A stretch of DNA of 64,000 nucleotides from Raphanus sativus (GCF_000801105.2 NC_079516.1:44310908-44374907); one strand, 5' to 3'. Positions 12,770 to 25,407 are shown, numbered from the stretch's first letter. Notes: a model not told the origin generated them from the letters alone. Translations and numbers: made by a program.

Positions 12770-13390
12770 TATAACTTGTAAAGTAAGTATTAAATTATTG
12801 TAATCTAACCTAATTATTTGTCTTCTTTTTTACTCTAACTTTGTTTCTTTATGTAATATTTGTATCTTCATCTTTTATTTTGTTTGTTGTTCTACCATAT
12901 AATTTTTTTCTTCTATAATTTTTATGTGATTGTTGTTTAGGCCTATTGTTGTTTATTGTTTTACAAATTCCTAAAATATTTGAAGATAGAAAGTTTCTAA
13001 AATCTAACAAACAGAAAAATTATTATGAATTAGGCTCTGCTTTCTGTTTTTTTTTAAAAGTTCAATAACAATTTCCAAGTTGAATGAATGATTATTATCC
13101 AAATACAATATTCCTTATTGTATATTACTAATAGTTCCAAGCTTAAACGGAACCTCTTAAAAAATAAATATGCTCAAGTATGTCTCACACGTAACAAAAT
13201 GAGTTATTGGTGATATCGAAAACATATGAACAGAATAAAAATTATATTTTGCATGATTTTTATTCCCTATTGTATATGCAAAAATATATATATATTTGTA
13301 TGATTTTGATTCCATAATGAATACGCAAAAAAAGATTATAGTGGGGCAGTTTGTACGCTTTAGGCGCCATTAGGATTCGGGCCGGCACTG

Positions 13391-14289
13391 TATCCACGTA
13401 TTCTTATTATTTAAGGTAGTTCGGGTAATCAACAGGGACCGAACAAGAATTTCATCGTATTAGATTTTTATTTCCCTCAACACCAATGGACTACCGCCTT
13501 ATTTTCCACCGAAGATTTTTCTTTCTTCAAAATTTCCCGTAAATCGTGAGAATTGATGTGAAACGAGATCGTAAAACAAATCTAAGGAATAATCGAAGTT
13601 TGTAACCATCAAATAACTATCGAGTTAACAGCAACTTGTGACTTAGTGTTGTTCGTTTTGCTACTGCAGGTTCCAGCAACCTGTGATCTACGAGTAGTAG
13701 TTTGTAGTAGAATATTTTATTTTTTAATCGCTAAAATTTTCAATAGTTTAAAATCGCAACTTGTAACTGGTCGTGCAATCAGTCCCTGTGACATAAAAAG
13801 AACAACAAACTGCAACTTGCGATTTGCAACCTAATAAGCAAGATCAGTTCGGCGACAGCACACCAACCTTGCAACCTGCGACTGACAGGCAAACCAATAG
13901 AACAGAGCCTATTGAATCAAAACTGAGCAAATCAATCAATATCCATAAAACTAAACCAAAACAATTTGGGCCGGTTAAATTTAAACCGGAATTGCAAAAA
14001 TTCAAATAAGGCCCATGGATGAAAGAAATATGAGGCCTACTAGGGGTGAAGGAGTCGGGCGGGGAGTAGTAACACCCAAAAAAGGAAACGGTTTAGCGGA
14101 TGTGACGGTGGCAAACGGCCACCAGTTTTGTCGTTTCGAGAAGCATTAGAAACCACGCGCGAGTTGGTGTATTTTGCTCATGGATCATCATCGCTTTTTT
14201 TTTTTTTAAGTGCCTTACTCCGAAAGCAGTCTCACTACCGCAACACAATACCTTACGCCCCCCCTTCCCACACCATCAAAGCATTAAAT
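13391..14289. other. Upstream region of the ALE2 homologue
   Basis: No gene is supported. Between 13630 and 13890 the phrase GCAACTTGTGAC / GCAACCTGTGATC / GCAACTTGCGATT occurs at least five times with small changes, a loose repeat of unknown origin. The remainder is the distal promoter of the downstream receptor kinase gene. Confidence 0.5.
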
Positions 14290-14400
14290 TCTCTCTCTCT
14301 CTCTCTCTACTTCGATATTACTTTACTCTCTCTCTCCTCTCTCAATTACTCTGTTACCTTCCGCCGGAGAAGAGCTCGTTCCTTGTCTCTCTCTCTATCT
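14290..14400 (+). promoter_or_regulatory. CT-rich leader region of the ALE2 homologue
   Basis: CTCTCTCT tracts at 14290-14308, 14326-14340 and 14384-14397 lie 200-300 bases before the start codon. Pyrimidine-rich tracts are typical of plant 5' UTRs and core promoters. No TATA box was assigned with confidence. Confidence 0.45.
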
Positions 14401-14605
14401 TAACCCTTACTCTCAACGTTCCAGTCCACTTGCAGTCCGATCTCCAAGCGCATTGGGTGGATCTGTGAAAATCGCGCTATACCCAGTCGACCCTAGCTAG
14501 GGTTTTGTGTTTGGGAAAAAGAAAATCAATTGTTATGGTTAGACGTCTATTTCAGGAATAATCGGAGAGCGTCCGGCGTAGTTCGGTGTCTCCAGTGGTT
14601 TTAGA

Positions 14606-17600
14606 ATGCGGAACTGTGCGATGCATCTGCTGCTACTTCTCCTTCTTCATTCTCCCCTATGCTTTGGTATGAACTAGTTAGTGTTACATGTCATTGCTTT
14701 GTTGAAAATAAAATAAAAAATTAGTAGGAAGCGATTGAGAAAGGATAGCTAAGTGTTTCTGTTACTTGACAGCTGAAGATGAGCTATATTTAGAAGCTTA
14801 ACTTTATTATTATTGTTATGTTATGTATAAACTAAGCATAAAGGTTTTAGTGTTTAAGTTCCTGATTCATTAAGTTTTGGAATCTATTATGGTGAAGCGT
14901 GAGAGTGACGATTATTTCAAACCTTTTCTGCCTCATTCAGATAGTGGCACATAGATAGAGAGCTTACTTTCGCCATACATTGTCTTGGTGAACAGTGTAG
15001 TCTTATTTTGTGTGTGCCGCTTTGACATGTATAGAAAGATATTGTCTGTGGATGACTTATCAACTTATTTTTTATATATATATATATATATTTTGCAGCT
15101 AGGCTCTTTCCTACGAGCTTCCCATTTAGCCGATCAAAATCCCATCAAATTCGTTATCCCTCTCTTGCTCCTGCACCTTCACCAGGTCAGCTAGGGAGTC
15201 CTTTTAGTCACCATGGTCCTAATCACATTGTCTAAGACTGTGTAACTATGTTTCTGCCAATGTGTATTTAATGATCCTTTTTTTTCAGCTTTGGCCCCCA
15301 ACCCAAGCACCATTCCCACACCAAGACACAAACGTCATGACCACCATCGTCTTTGGCATTTAACACGCAATGTGACTGCAGCTTCACCTTCCTCAAATGG
15401 TACTCCTTTTTGCTATAATCAATGAATAGAAAGTAGCAATTACTCATTTCTGTTTTGTTCTATTCGATAGACTGTCAAGAGGCATGCGTGGAGCCTCTTA
15501 CTTCATCTCCCTTAGGTTCACCCTGTGCTTGCGTTTTCCCCATCAGAGTTCAGCTTCTGCTAAGTGTTGCGCCTTTTTCTATTTTCCCCGTGATTAGCGA
15601 GTTAGAAATTGAGCTTGCCGCTGGAACATACTTGGAACAAAGCCAAGTCAAAATAATGGGTGCCAGTGCCGACACTGAGAACCAAGGGAAAACTGTGGTG
15701 GATATTAACCTTGTTCCACTTGGTGAAAAATTCGACAATACTACCGCCATACTTATTTATCAAAGGTTCCGACACAAGAAAGTGCCTCTAAATGAGTCTG
15801 TTTTTGGTGATTATGAGGTTACACACATAAGTTATCCAGGTAAATTCTTTTCTCTATCTACCCTTTCGTTTGTTTTCAACTCTTTTTGAGCTTTTTTAAT
15901 GTCGCTTCAGGGATTCCCTCTTCTTCACCATATGGAGACACTGTGGAGGGTGCTCCAAGTGAAAGCCCTAGAGGGCTTCCACTCACTGCAAACTTTGCCA
16001 ACAAAAGCCGGGGAATAGATTTTAGAACGATTGCAATCATTGTCCTGTCAGGTTTCGTGCTCGCTCTGGTTTTAGCTGGAGCTATATTTATAGTCATGCA
16101 ATGGAACAAAGTTGGGATGTCATCTACTGCTGTTGGCCCTGCATTGGCTTCATCGATGAAGAAAAAGCATGGTAAATTTCTCCCTTTGACTTTATAACGG
16201 ATTCTTGCTTCTCTAGCTTTGAACAACATGGTTACATGTTCCTGACGTTTTACACACCTTGCAGGAGCTGGGTTTTTGTTTTCCAGTAGCGCCAGAAGCT
16301 CGGGATCAGATTCTTTGATGTCGTCCATGGCTACATGTGTTTTATCCGTTAAGACCTTTACACTTTCCGAGCTCGAGAAGGCAACTGATAAATTCAGTGC
16401 CAAGAGGGTTTTGGGCGAGGGAGGATTTGGTCGTGTTTATCAGGGCAGCATGGAAGATGGAACCGAGATTGCAGTTAAACTGTTAACTAGGGACAATCAG
16501 AATCGAGACCGTGAGTTTATTGCAGAAGTCGAGATGCTAAGCCGTTTGCACCACCGCAATCTTGTAAAGCTGATTGGAATATGCATTGAAGGCCGTACAC
16601 GTTGCTTGATTTACGAGCTCGTCCACAATGGGAGTGTTGAGTCCCACTTGCACGGTGACATACTCTGTCCTCTGCACTTTTAGTAACCATATTTCCCAAC
16701 ATACTTCTCCTTTTATCACCTTCTAATGCCTGGTTTTCCCGGTGCTGACGAAACAGAAGGAACGCTTGACTGGGATGCGCGGTTGAAGATTGCACTCGGG
16801 GCAGCGAGAGGACTGGCCTATCTCCATGAAGATTCAAATCCCCGAGTAATCCACCGGGATTTCAAGGCCAGCAATGTTCTCCTAGAAGATGACTTTACCC
16901 CAAAGGTCTCAGACTTTGGACTGGCGAGAGAAGCTACCGAAGGAAGCAAACATATTTCAACTCGTGTCATGGGAACCTTTGGGTAAAACTTCTTTCTACT
17001 TGTCTTGCTTTGAATACCCATTCTAATGCTTATATGATGAATGTAGATACTTTAGTCAAATGTTGGCCTTACAATGGATATAAATTGCAGGTACGTGGCC
17101 CCTGAGTACGCAATGACGGGGCATCTCCTTGTGAAAAGCGATGTCTACAGTTACGGTGTTGTTCTACTCGAGCTTCTCACCGGTAGAAGACCGGTAGACA
17201 TGTCACAACCTTCGGGAGAAGAAAATCTAGTGACGTGGGCGAGACCTTTACTAGCCAACAGAGAGGGGCTGGAGCAGATGGTGGACCCCACATTGGCTGG
17301 GACCTACGACTTTGATGACATGGCGAAAGTGGCTGCGATCGCCTCCATGTGCGTCCACCAAGAGGTCTCGCACAGACCGTTCATGGGTGAAGTGGTGCAG
17401 GCACTGAAACTTATATACAACGATGCAGATGAGACATGCGGTGGGGACTATTGCAGCCAGAAGGAGTCATCAGTGCCGGACTCTGCAGACTTCAAAGGCG
17501 ATCTAGCTCCCTCAGATAGTAGCTGGTGGAATTTGACACCTCGGTTACGGTATGGTCAAGCGTCTACGTTCATAACGATGGATTATAGCTCAGGGCCGCT

Positions 17601-17796
17601 CGAGGAGATGGAGAACCGGCCTCACTCAGCCTCCAGCATTCCCAGAGAAGGAGGCCTGTTTCTAGAAAACAGGTCGGGTCCTTTACGACCAGTTAGAAGT
17701 AGAAGAAACTTGTTTAGAATGGGAGGAAGCATGAGCGAACACGGTGGACCATCATCATCTAGACATCTATGGTCGGGGAACGGAGACTGGTTCTGA
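14606..17796 (+). CDS. ALE2: Receptor-like serine/threonine kinase, ALE2 homologue
   Basis: Hand-built model of eight exons: 14606-14666, 15099-15185, 15289-15399, 15471-15839, 15911-16171, 16265-16654, 16757-16982, 17091-17796. All introns are GT-AG and the total is 2211 nt, 736 aa, close to the family length of about 744. The protein starts with a signal peptide ([16 protein letters not shown]). An extracellular Cys-containing domain follows, then one membrane helix at about 250-272, then the kinase. Kinase landmarks are the glycine loop [11 protein letters not shown] (from about 347), Lys368, HRD (Asp461), DFG (Asp479) and APE, so it is an active-type RD kinase. In Arabidopsis ALE2 acts at the plasma membrane with ACR4 in specifying protoderm and leaf/embryo cuticle. 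The start is chosen because it gives the signal peptide in frame with exon 2. No break was found. Sequence similarity along the whole length makes orthology very likely. Confidence 0.95.
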
Positions 17797-18235
17797 GAAA
17801 CCAGAAAATGTACAGTGGAGAAAAGGGGCTCACAACTCTTGAGCTGCATGCATGGTTAAAGTTCAAATGGGCAAAGACATTCCGGTTAGGAGTTCGATTT
17901 TGTTTTTCGTTTTTTCACATTTTAAGCAAATAGATTTAATTGTTTGTTTTTGCGAGGATGCAAAAGCAGCATAGGAGGGTGTATGTATCGATTTCTCTAT
18001 ATTCTTCTTCCCCACAAAAAAAAAAAACTTTTTTAGTTTCGTGTTAACGTCTTAGATTTTCGTTTGTTTTTGTGTAACTCAAGGCGAGGGAGGACACACA
18101 CACTGGTGAGAAGCTTCGGATGCTTTACTTTTTAGCAGTTAGTTGATGGGAACAAAATGACATGCATTTAGTTGTGTTTATATAGTTGACGAAAGAAGAC
18201 TTTAGAAGTTACAAACTCAATAGGCCGAGTCATTA
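17797..18235. other. ALE2 3' region and intergenic spacer
   Basis: This holds the presumed 3' UTR of the kinase gene. No separate gene or repeat is supported. Confidence 0.5.
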
Positions 18236-18470
18236 TATAGGCCATAAGGTAGGCCCAGTAATATTTAAAAGGCCCAAAATCGTAGCAGACATGGCTTTAG
18301 CAGGCAAATGTGGTTCGTTTCTGCTCCTAATCTCGATCGGTAATTAGGCATTAAGGTCCGCCGTTTTGGTTCCATACAGAATCTGGGCTCATTTCTTCTT
18401 CTTCTTCTTTTATCGATTGAATTTGTTTTTTTTAAATTTGTTCTTTATACATAAAAACCCTAATTTTGAT
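18236..18470 (+). promoter_or_regulatory. Promoter with GGCCCA (site II) motifs and a telo-box
   Basis: AGGCCCA occurs at 18251-18257 and again from 18270, and the telo-box AAACCCTAA lies at 18455-18463, 86 bases before the CCCH start codon. Site II (TGGGCY) plus telo-box is the common promoter arrangement of plant translation and ribosome-biogenesis genes, which fits the product downstream. Confidence 0.6.
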
Positions 18471-18548
18471 ACATAAGCTTTAAGAATCCTTTGGTGTACA
18501 CTTTACTGTTTTTTTGGATTTGATTTGATTTGATTTGAAGAAGAAGAA

Positions 18549-20735
18549 ATGCCTCCAAAGCAACAACCAAAGGCAGATTTGGCGAAAAAGCAGAAGCAAG
18601 TGGAAGACAAGACATTCGGTCTGAAAAACAAGAACAAGAGCAAGAATGTTCAGAAGTATGTCCAGAGTCTCAAGCAATCTGTTCAACCAAAACCCGACGC
18701 TTCTAAAGTTGCAGCCAAGGTAAACTAACAGATGAATCTGTTTTCATATTCTGATGAAATGGTTTCTTGAATGATAGTGGAGTTGATGTTTTATATATAT
18801 CTCTAGTGATAGTTTGTAGTTAATCATTTCTTCGATTTAATTCTTACAAAAAGAAAAAATTGGTTTGGTTTTGGGACAGAAAAAGAAAGAGGAAGAGAAA
18901 GCGAGAGAACAGGAGTTGAATGAGTTGTTCAAGGTTGCCATTAGTCAGCCCAAAGTTCCTGTTGGTAAATGTTTCTTCTTTTTCTTTTCATAAATGCAAA
19001 GTTCCATTCTTCCCTTTCCATGTATTTATAACTAAGAGAATATGGGTTTTTTGGCAGGTGTGGATCCAAAGTCCATCTTGTGTGAGTTTTTCAAGGCGGG
19101 GCAGTGTCAAAAGGGTTTCAAGTGCAAGTTCTCTCATGATTTGAACATTCAAAGGAAGGGTGAGAAGATCGATATCTACAGCGACAAGCGTGATGAAGGT
19201 AAAAGCGCAAGAGTTACATATCTATCATTTTCGTCTCTTGAACCATGGTTTTATGTCTCTGCTTATTGTTGTAGATGGAGATATGGAGGAGTGGGATCAA
19301 GAGACCCTTGAGAAGGTTGTGGAATCGAAGAAAAATGAATACAACCAGAACAAGCCAACTGATATTGTAAGCCTTTTTCTTTTTCTCTTTGCATCTCAAA
19401 ACTTGTTGTTATTGGCTACCTTTTGGGACGTGTTTATTAACAACTCTTCTGGTCTTGTGAGCCATTAGATTGTGATAAGATTAGTGTTAGATTTGTTTTC
19501 ATTTTTGAATGTGACCAAGTTTGTAGCCGATATTGGGGTTTATGTTCAACTTCGTAATACCTTGTCTTTGCTAATAGCATGGTTCATCTTAGGAGCTCTA
19601 CTCGGTTCTTTTTCCTTATTGCTTTCTCCTCACCTGGATCATTCATGCGTGATGAGAACTCATGCTTCTGGTGATGGTAGTGCTTTAAACGACACTTTTA
19701 CCATCATGTGACTGTTACTTAACAAGATAGTTAGCTAATTCTGTACTAAGAGAAGTCGTTATTCTTAAACAACGTGATGAATGTCATTATCTCGCATGCA
19801 TTCATATAATAGTTTTTCTCACCGATATATATATATATATATATAACAGGTTTGCAAGTATTTTCTGGACGCGGTGGAAAAGAAACAGTATGGGTGGTTC
19901 TGGGCTTGCCCCAATGGTGGCAAAGAGTGTCATTACAGACACGCTCTTCCTCCTGGCTATATCCTTAAATCTCAGATGAAGGCGCTCTTGGAAGAGGAGT
20001 CACAAAAGATGCCAGTTGAAGAAGAAATCGAAAATGAGGTTAAATACTCTTCTTCCAGCTTTTCCCAATTCTGCTCATAGCTGCTGAACTTGATGATTCT
20101 TTGGAAAATTTTTGCTTTTCTTGTTCAGCGTGCAAAACTGAAAACGGCAACACAAATGACACCTGCGCTATTTATGGAATGGAAGAGGAAGAAAATAGCT
20201 GAGAGAGATGCAGGTTTGGCTGCTTCTCAGGCGGAGAGAGCTAAGAACGACCGTATGAGGTAGAATTCTACCATTCATCATTTTGTTGCTTAGTGTGAGT
20301 GTGTGACTCGTTGTTTTGTTTCTCGTAAGCTGATTCCATTGTGTGTGATCTCAGCGGTCGGGAGCTGTTTCTGTCGAATGCAAGCTTGTTTGTGGATGAT
20401 GCTGAGGCTTTTGAAGAATACCAGAGGGACAAAGAAGAGGAAGAGATTGACCAAAAGGTGAACTCTCCCTCTCTGTCATCATTTAATAAACCCAAAGCAA
20501 GTCATGTTAATGGAATCTTTGAGTTTTTGCTTCTCAGGAAAAGAACAAAGAAACAGAGGCAGGGACAAGCAAGAGTAGTGTTGTTGATGGTGAACAGAAA
20601 GAAGATGAAGATAATGATGATGAAGATGATGATGATGATGATTTGGACATGGATGAGCTTGATGAATTGGAAGCAAGCTTGTCGAAAGCGTCGATCCAGA
20701 TTAGTGAGCCAAAGAATGAAGGATCATCATCTTGA
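18549..20735 (+). CDS. CCCH zinc-finger protein, ZC3H15/DFRP1 family
   Basis: Eight exons: 18549-18719, 18880-18964, 19058-19198, 19275-19366, 19850-20038, 20129-20259, 20355-20457, 20538-20735. The total is 1110 nt, 369 aa, all phases consistent. The N-terminus ([20 protein letters not shown], then [13 protein letters not shown]) is typical of ZC3H15/DFRP1 and yeast Tma46. Zinc finger 1 uses Cys94, Cys102, Cys108 and His112. Zinc finger 2 uses Cys165, Cys183, Cys190 and His194 within [11 protein letters not shown]. The DFRP region with SGRELF follows, and the C-terminus is acidic (a long Asp/Glu run around 330). In animals and yeast this family binds and stabilises the GTPase DRG1 on ribosomes. 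The Arabidopsis counterparts are named C3H11/C3H21 (At2g20280 lies next to ALE2 there), so the pair looks like preserved synteny. Intron 4 is long (483 bases) with a TA microsatellite. Confidence 0.93.
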
Positions 20736-21489
20736 GATGTGTGAGAGGAAAGCATATGTTTTGGTTTGTGTACTTTCGATAATATTGGATTATGAATTGG
20801 TTTACTTCATCAGTTTACGAGGCTAGACGAGAAAAAAATGTCTTGGTAAACATAGTTGCTGGGGTTGCCTGTTTTATGGATTTTTTTTTTAACTTGGGAC
20901 TAGAAACTTGACAAGTCAAAAGCCATGAGAATGTGGTGTTTGCCATGTGATTCTTCTTATTCATTAAGTTCTGCTAGTGATGTGTTGAACCAAAACGATT
21001 CTGATTACACATTTACGAGTTTTGATTTCAAGAACTAGCCCTAATTGTAAGCTCAGGCAACGTTACGTTGGTTGAAAATTTTGATGGCTTATCCCCACCA
21101 CATTTGGAAAAAAGATTGTTAACTTTCAACAAATATTGATTTTACATTTCAATAAATAGGTTTGTCTCGTTACCACATGTACCAAACCGGATTAAACCGC
21201 TAGATCTTAATTAATGACAAATCCGATCATCTACATAGTTCAAATGTATTGTGATTGATTAAACCGTATTGAACCAATAACACGGTGCCGTTTTGGTGAT
21301 TAAGTCTTGTCAAAGTCGTAAGCTTTACAGTGCAAGCTAAAAAGGCGGAGTCTTGCTAGAAACTATTACAACTTCATGAAGCCTCTACGCTTTTGAGAGT
21401 CGCGTTCCATCTTCGTCTCCTTCTTTTCTCGTCGATTCGCGTTTGGTCCCAAAATCCCTACCTTTCAGGTTTACGGTCGTACGTCCAAG
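20736..21489. other. Spacer between the CCCH and HECT genes
   Basis: This contains the 3' UTR of the CCCH gene and the promoter/5' UTR of the HECT gene (pyrimidine-rich from about 21410). No further gene is seen. Confidence 0.5.
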
Positions 21490-23830
21490 ATGCCGTCGCC
21501 ATCGTCATCCTCTTCATGGGTGTTGCCGCTGTCTTCTTGTGATTCTCCAAGATTGGATTTTTTCCTCAGGGTTTTAGCAGATGGAGAGGTTCTGCTGATT
21601 GAAGCAGGAAGAAACGAGAGAGTGAGTGATGTACTGGAGAGAATCAGGAACAAGAAGAAGAAGAAGATTCCAGGGTTTGAGTTTGAGGAGCTAAGATTAC
21701 TCTACCGCGGTAGACAGATACGAACCGACCAGCTTCTCTGCGATTGCAACATTGAAAAGAATACATTGGTGTTTCTGCTTGTTGGTCCTAGTCCTAATCC
21801 CTCCTGGCCTGCAGTTGATTCTCTTCTTGACACTACGTGCAGAGTGTACCAAGGACTGGATGTTGACAACGGTGATATCAGTGAAAAGCTCAACTTGTTC
21901 TTTCACAACATTCCTTGGTACGAGGAAAAGTTAGCTTTTGAATATCTACAGCTTCTCTCAGCTTCCTCACTTCCAACTGCTCTTGCCATGTTGTACTCTT
22001 CCTCCAGGGAAGATTTTGCCAGAGATTCCATTCACAAGTTCCTCTCAAAATGCAGAGACTTGCCCAGTACGTCACACCCTTACATCCTACCCATAATACT
22101 CGAGCTCTGTAGCTTGCTTAAGAAAGTCCGCCCCGAGAAGAAGCTCTACATGGCTTGCTGGAATGTGTTCGCTTCCATGTCAGATTGTGTCTCCATCTGC
22201 GGCTGCGGCGAGGGCATGAAGTCGTTCATTACAAAGGCTGTCGTCTCGTTTAGTATGGAGGTAGCTATTTTACTTCAGAACACTACCGTTGTTGAGAATA
22301 TGACACATGCTGAGTTGTTTGATGAACTATTGGCATCTGTGGGGAAAGTTTTGGAAGATGAATCGCTGTTAGGGTCACACCATTTGTCTGCTCTTGAATC
22401 TGTTTGTGCCTTATCTAGTTGCTTCTACCCCTCTCGTAAAGAAGAACTTATTGGTGTTCTAAGCTCTAGTAAGACTTCACTCTGCAGTCTTATCATCAGA
22501 TTTGCAGAGAAGGGTACTGACCACCAGTGGTTAAATGAGTATAAGGAGTTGACTAACTTCGAAGCTAGGAGGCATTTAGCGATGTTGATGGTTCCTAACG
22601 TGAATATATTCAACAAGGAGATTATCAGAGTTCACAGGGATAATCTATTAGAGGAATCTTTCGAGCAAATAAGTGGTGCAAGCTTTGAGTCACTCCATCA
22701 CGGGATTTCTGTAGAGTTTATAGATGAACAAGGTGTAGGGGATGGTGTTACACGAGAGTGGATCCAGCTTGCGTGTAATGAGATTTTCTTTTCTAAAGAA
22801 GTAAAAGAAGAGGAAGAAGAAGAGGAAGAAGTAGAAGAAGAGGAAGAAGTTGATCGTCCATTCCACGTTCCATGTTCTGACTTTACAAGAAGGTTCTCCC
22901 CAAATCCAGGTATGTTAACTGTTCTATTAGAGGCCGCGAGGGTTTGTAATACTTGGTGCGTAAATTAACCCTGATTCTTTTGTCATCAATGTAGGATTCA
23001 TGGAATGGGATAAGTTTGAGTTTGCAGGGCGTTTGATGGGTCTTGCACTGATGCATAATATGCAAGTGAACGTGCTTCTTGACCGTGCCTTTTTCTTACA
23101 TCTTGCTGGAATGGTAATCGGCTTAGAAGATATCAAGGAAACAGAACCAACCCTTCACAAGTTTTTGAAGGAATTGTTAGAAGGAGATGGTTTTGATGCT
23201 GCTGATTTGAGATTTGAGATCGACATTCAGAAAGGGAAAGAGTTCTCCTTAGAGCAGTTGTGTGAAGATGGTTCCTTAATGAAGGTTACAAAAGAAAATG
23301 CAGGCAAGTATGTGCATCTATATCTCCAGCATCGATTTGTGCAGTCTATCTCCAAACAGACATCTTTCTTTGCAAAGGGCTTGAGTGATATGCTTCTGGG
23401 TTGTGCGGTTCATACATCATTCTTCCAAGTGTTGAGTTTGGAAGATTTTGATCTCATTTTTGGGGGAGATCGAATTGGTATCAGGGTGGAAGATTGGAAG
23501 AAGCATACTATATATGGAGGAGGGGACTATGGATACCAAGCCACTGATAAAGAGATTTTGTGGTTCTGGGAAGTAGTTGATGGGATGAGTAACAAGAAGC
23601 AGATGAACTTATTGAAGTTTTGGACATCAACGACATATCTACCCCATGGAGGAATTAGGGCCTTACCAAAAAAGCTTAAAATTATGAGAATTGAAGACCA
23701 GAAATATCCTACCTCTTCCACGTGTATGTATATGCTCAAACTCCCTGCATATGAGACCTTTGATATGATGAAGTTCTACCTTGAGATTGTCACTGAAGAT
23801 AAAATCTGCACAGGATTTGGGATGCAATGA
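21490..23830 (+). CDS. UPL5-like: HECT-type E3 ubiquitin ligase, UPL5-like
   Basis: Two exons, 21490-22909 and 22995-23830, total 2256 nt, 751 aa. A ubiquitin-like domain occupies about residues 22-95 (LDFFLRVLADGEVLLIEAGR start). The middle is helical, and the HECT domain starts around residue 385. The catalytic Cys is Cys717 in YPTSSTCMYMLKLP, followed by the C-terminal tail with Phe four residues from the end. HECT ligases take ubiquitin from an E2 onto this Cys and pass it to the substrate. Arabidopsis UPL5, the only plant UPL type with an N-terminal UBL, targets the senescence regulator WRKY53. As I recall UPL5 is about 870 aa, so this protein is shorter, mainly before the UBL. The start chosen is the first ATG in the open frame after a pyrimidine-rich leader. 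A Glu-rich tract interrupts the HECT N-lobe (see findings). It may be a diverged paralogue rather than the direct orthologue. Confidence 0.88.
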
Positions 23831-25400
23831 GAGCCAAAGTAAGTTTGCAACGAGATGTAGAATTGTTAAGAGTGAAGTTATTTATTCTTGTGTGTTTTTG
23901 GATAAGGATTTGTGTCTCGTTGGAAAAAGAGGTGTTGTTGCTCATGTGTGATGTTCTTCTTGTATGTGCAGTTCCCAGTCTTGACCTTGGCGAGTCTCAT
24001 CATTTTGTTGATAGGTAACACGAATCAAGTTGGCGCACCAGTTCCGTGAAGTTGAGCTCGGTTTTAGTAGTATAGATTTCAGATTTGTTGTGTGAGAAAC
24101 CTTGACAGTAATGTTTGAATGGTGTTTTAGTTTGACGTATGGGCCTTAACAAATTGTGTGGTTGACGTTATCTAGTAATGTTTTGGTTGAATACTTACGG
24201 TGGTACATCCAATGGCCATGAAGTTTTATCATTTTATATATTTAGTTGTGAACGAACGAATACAGGAGAATGTTCTGTAACAGTAAAACGGAATGGGGAG
24301 AAAATGATATCACACCAACACATCTCTGTATTACGCTCATCCTCCGACCATGTAAAATAGCCTCTGCAACTCTTTCAAAACTTATACTGCCCCGTCATCT
24401 TGAAGCAAAAGCTTGTCTTTGTACTTAAAACTCCGACACTTGAAAAGTTTCTCTTGTTTAGTGTGGTGCTGTTCTGTTCTGTTCTTCCTCTCTCATAAGC
24501 CATTTTTCTCACGTATATATTGTAGACGTTTTACTGTGGCCCTACTGTTATAATGCATCCACACCTTGGACACTGAAAACAGAGGCTTGGTAGGAGTTTC
24601 AATATCACTGTCATTCTTCTGAAGTTGCAGAAGATGGTGTTTTGACAAGTCAGATATCACCGCTGCAACCATATAAGCATGGTAACCCAGTGAAGAGAAA
24701 CTGAGAATGTATAATAAGACCTGGAGCAGCTCTCCTTATTCCAGCGATGCCATACATTTGAGCCACTGACTGCTGCACTGTATGTTTGTTCTGCTATCAG
24801 TATCAAATCCTTGAAACAATCCGAAACCAATGAACCACAACAGCGTATATGCACTTGGACGTGGCTGTATCAGCCATTCTTTAATCACCCTGAATCATGT
24901 GTGTGTTTTCCGAGCTCAGTTTTGTCCAGCCCTTTCCAAGCATGTCGTTGTAGGAATAGTTGATTTGGCAACTCTTTTTGTTTGTTTTTCTTTTGACACA
25001 CACATATGAAGAAACAGTTTTGTGGCTGCTGTAACGCTTCTCCTATCTTGTTCTCTAAGCGTTTTGCTGGCAACCTGATGCGAAAACCATAAAGCCATTT
25101 CCAAGCATCTTCATGACCATTCCACTTTGTTAGCTTAGTGAAGAGACCCGAGAGTCCCTTTCCCATCAGCAAATTTTCCATTCTCCCATTCCCATGCTCT
25201 CTGCCCTGTCATCCCTGTAGCTCTTAGAGACTTTCGATCATACAGTCGGTGTGCATTACCTATGATCTCCATATCTGACAGACGACTCTTAGAAAACAAC
25301 TCTCAGTCGCTATCCTTCCTTGAGCTAAAGAGAGCCAATATACACTCTAACGTTCTTCAAAGATTTTCAGTTAGAGAAAGAGTTCAGACAATGTTGTGAG
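23831..25400. other. Intergenic, no gene recognised
   Basis: The first part is the 3' UTR of the HECT gene. At 24600-25390 the sequence is GC-richer and the minus strand has short open frames (24885-25181, and one beginning MEIIGNAHRLYDRKSL near 25270), but they carry stops and no known domain. This may be an untranslated transcript or a decayed gene; I cannot name it. Confidence 0.4.
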
Positions 25401-25407
25401 AAAGGTG

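Larger units (their letters stand above)
9730..13390. mobile_element. hAT-like non-autonomous element interrupted by a Helitron
   Basis: The left end is CAGACCCGGCCC and the right end, reverse complemented, is CAGTGCCGGCCC. GGCGCC-containing segments (CTTTAGGCGCCA) lie just inside both ends in inverted orientation. The flanks are CATCCACG (9722-9729) and TATCCACG (13391-13398), an 8-bp target duplication with one mismatch, as for hAT elements. Without the nested Helitron (10021-12769) the element is about 0.9 kb. No transposase remains. A SINE-like A/B-box stretch lies inside the left part (9790-9870). Confidence 0.65.

Noticed and set aside
14128..14403. Protein encoded in the CT-rich ALE2 leader
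   Set aside because: The peptide is a translation of CTCTCT microsatellites, ending in Leu/Ser repeats, and lies in the 5' UTR/promoter.
20534..20755. Ser-rich protein opposite the CCCH gene
   Set aside because: Antisense shadow of the acidic GAT/GAA run in exon 8 of the CCCH gene.
24885..25181. Protein gene on the minus strand between UPL5-like and eIF5B-like genes
   Set aside because: 98 codons with no known domain, no ATG-supported family resemblance, and stops in the flanking conceptual exons.
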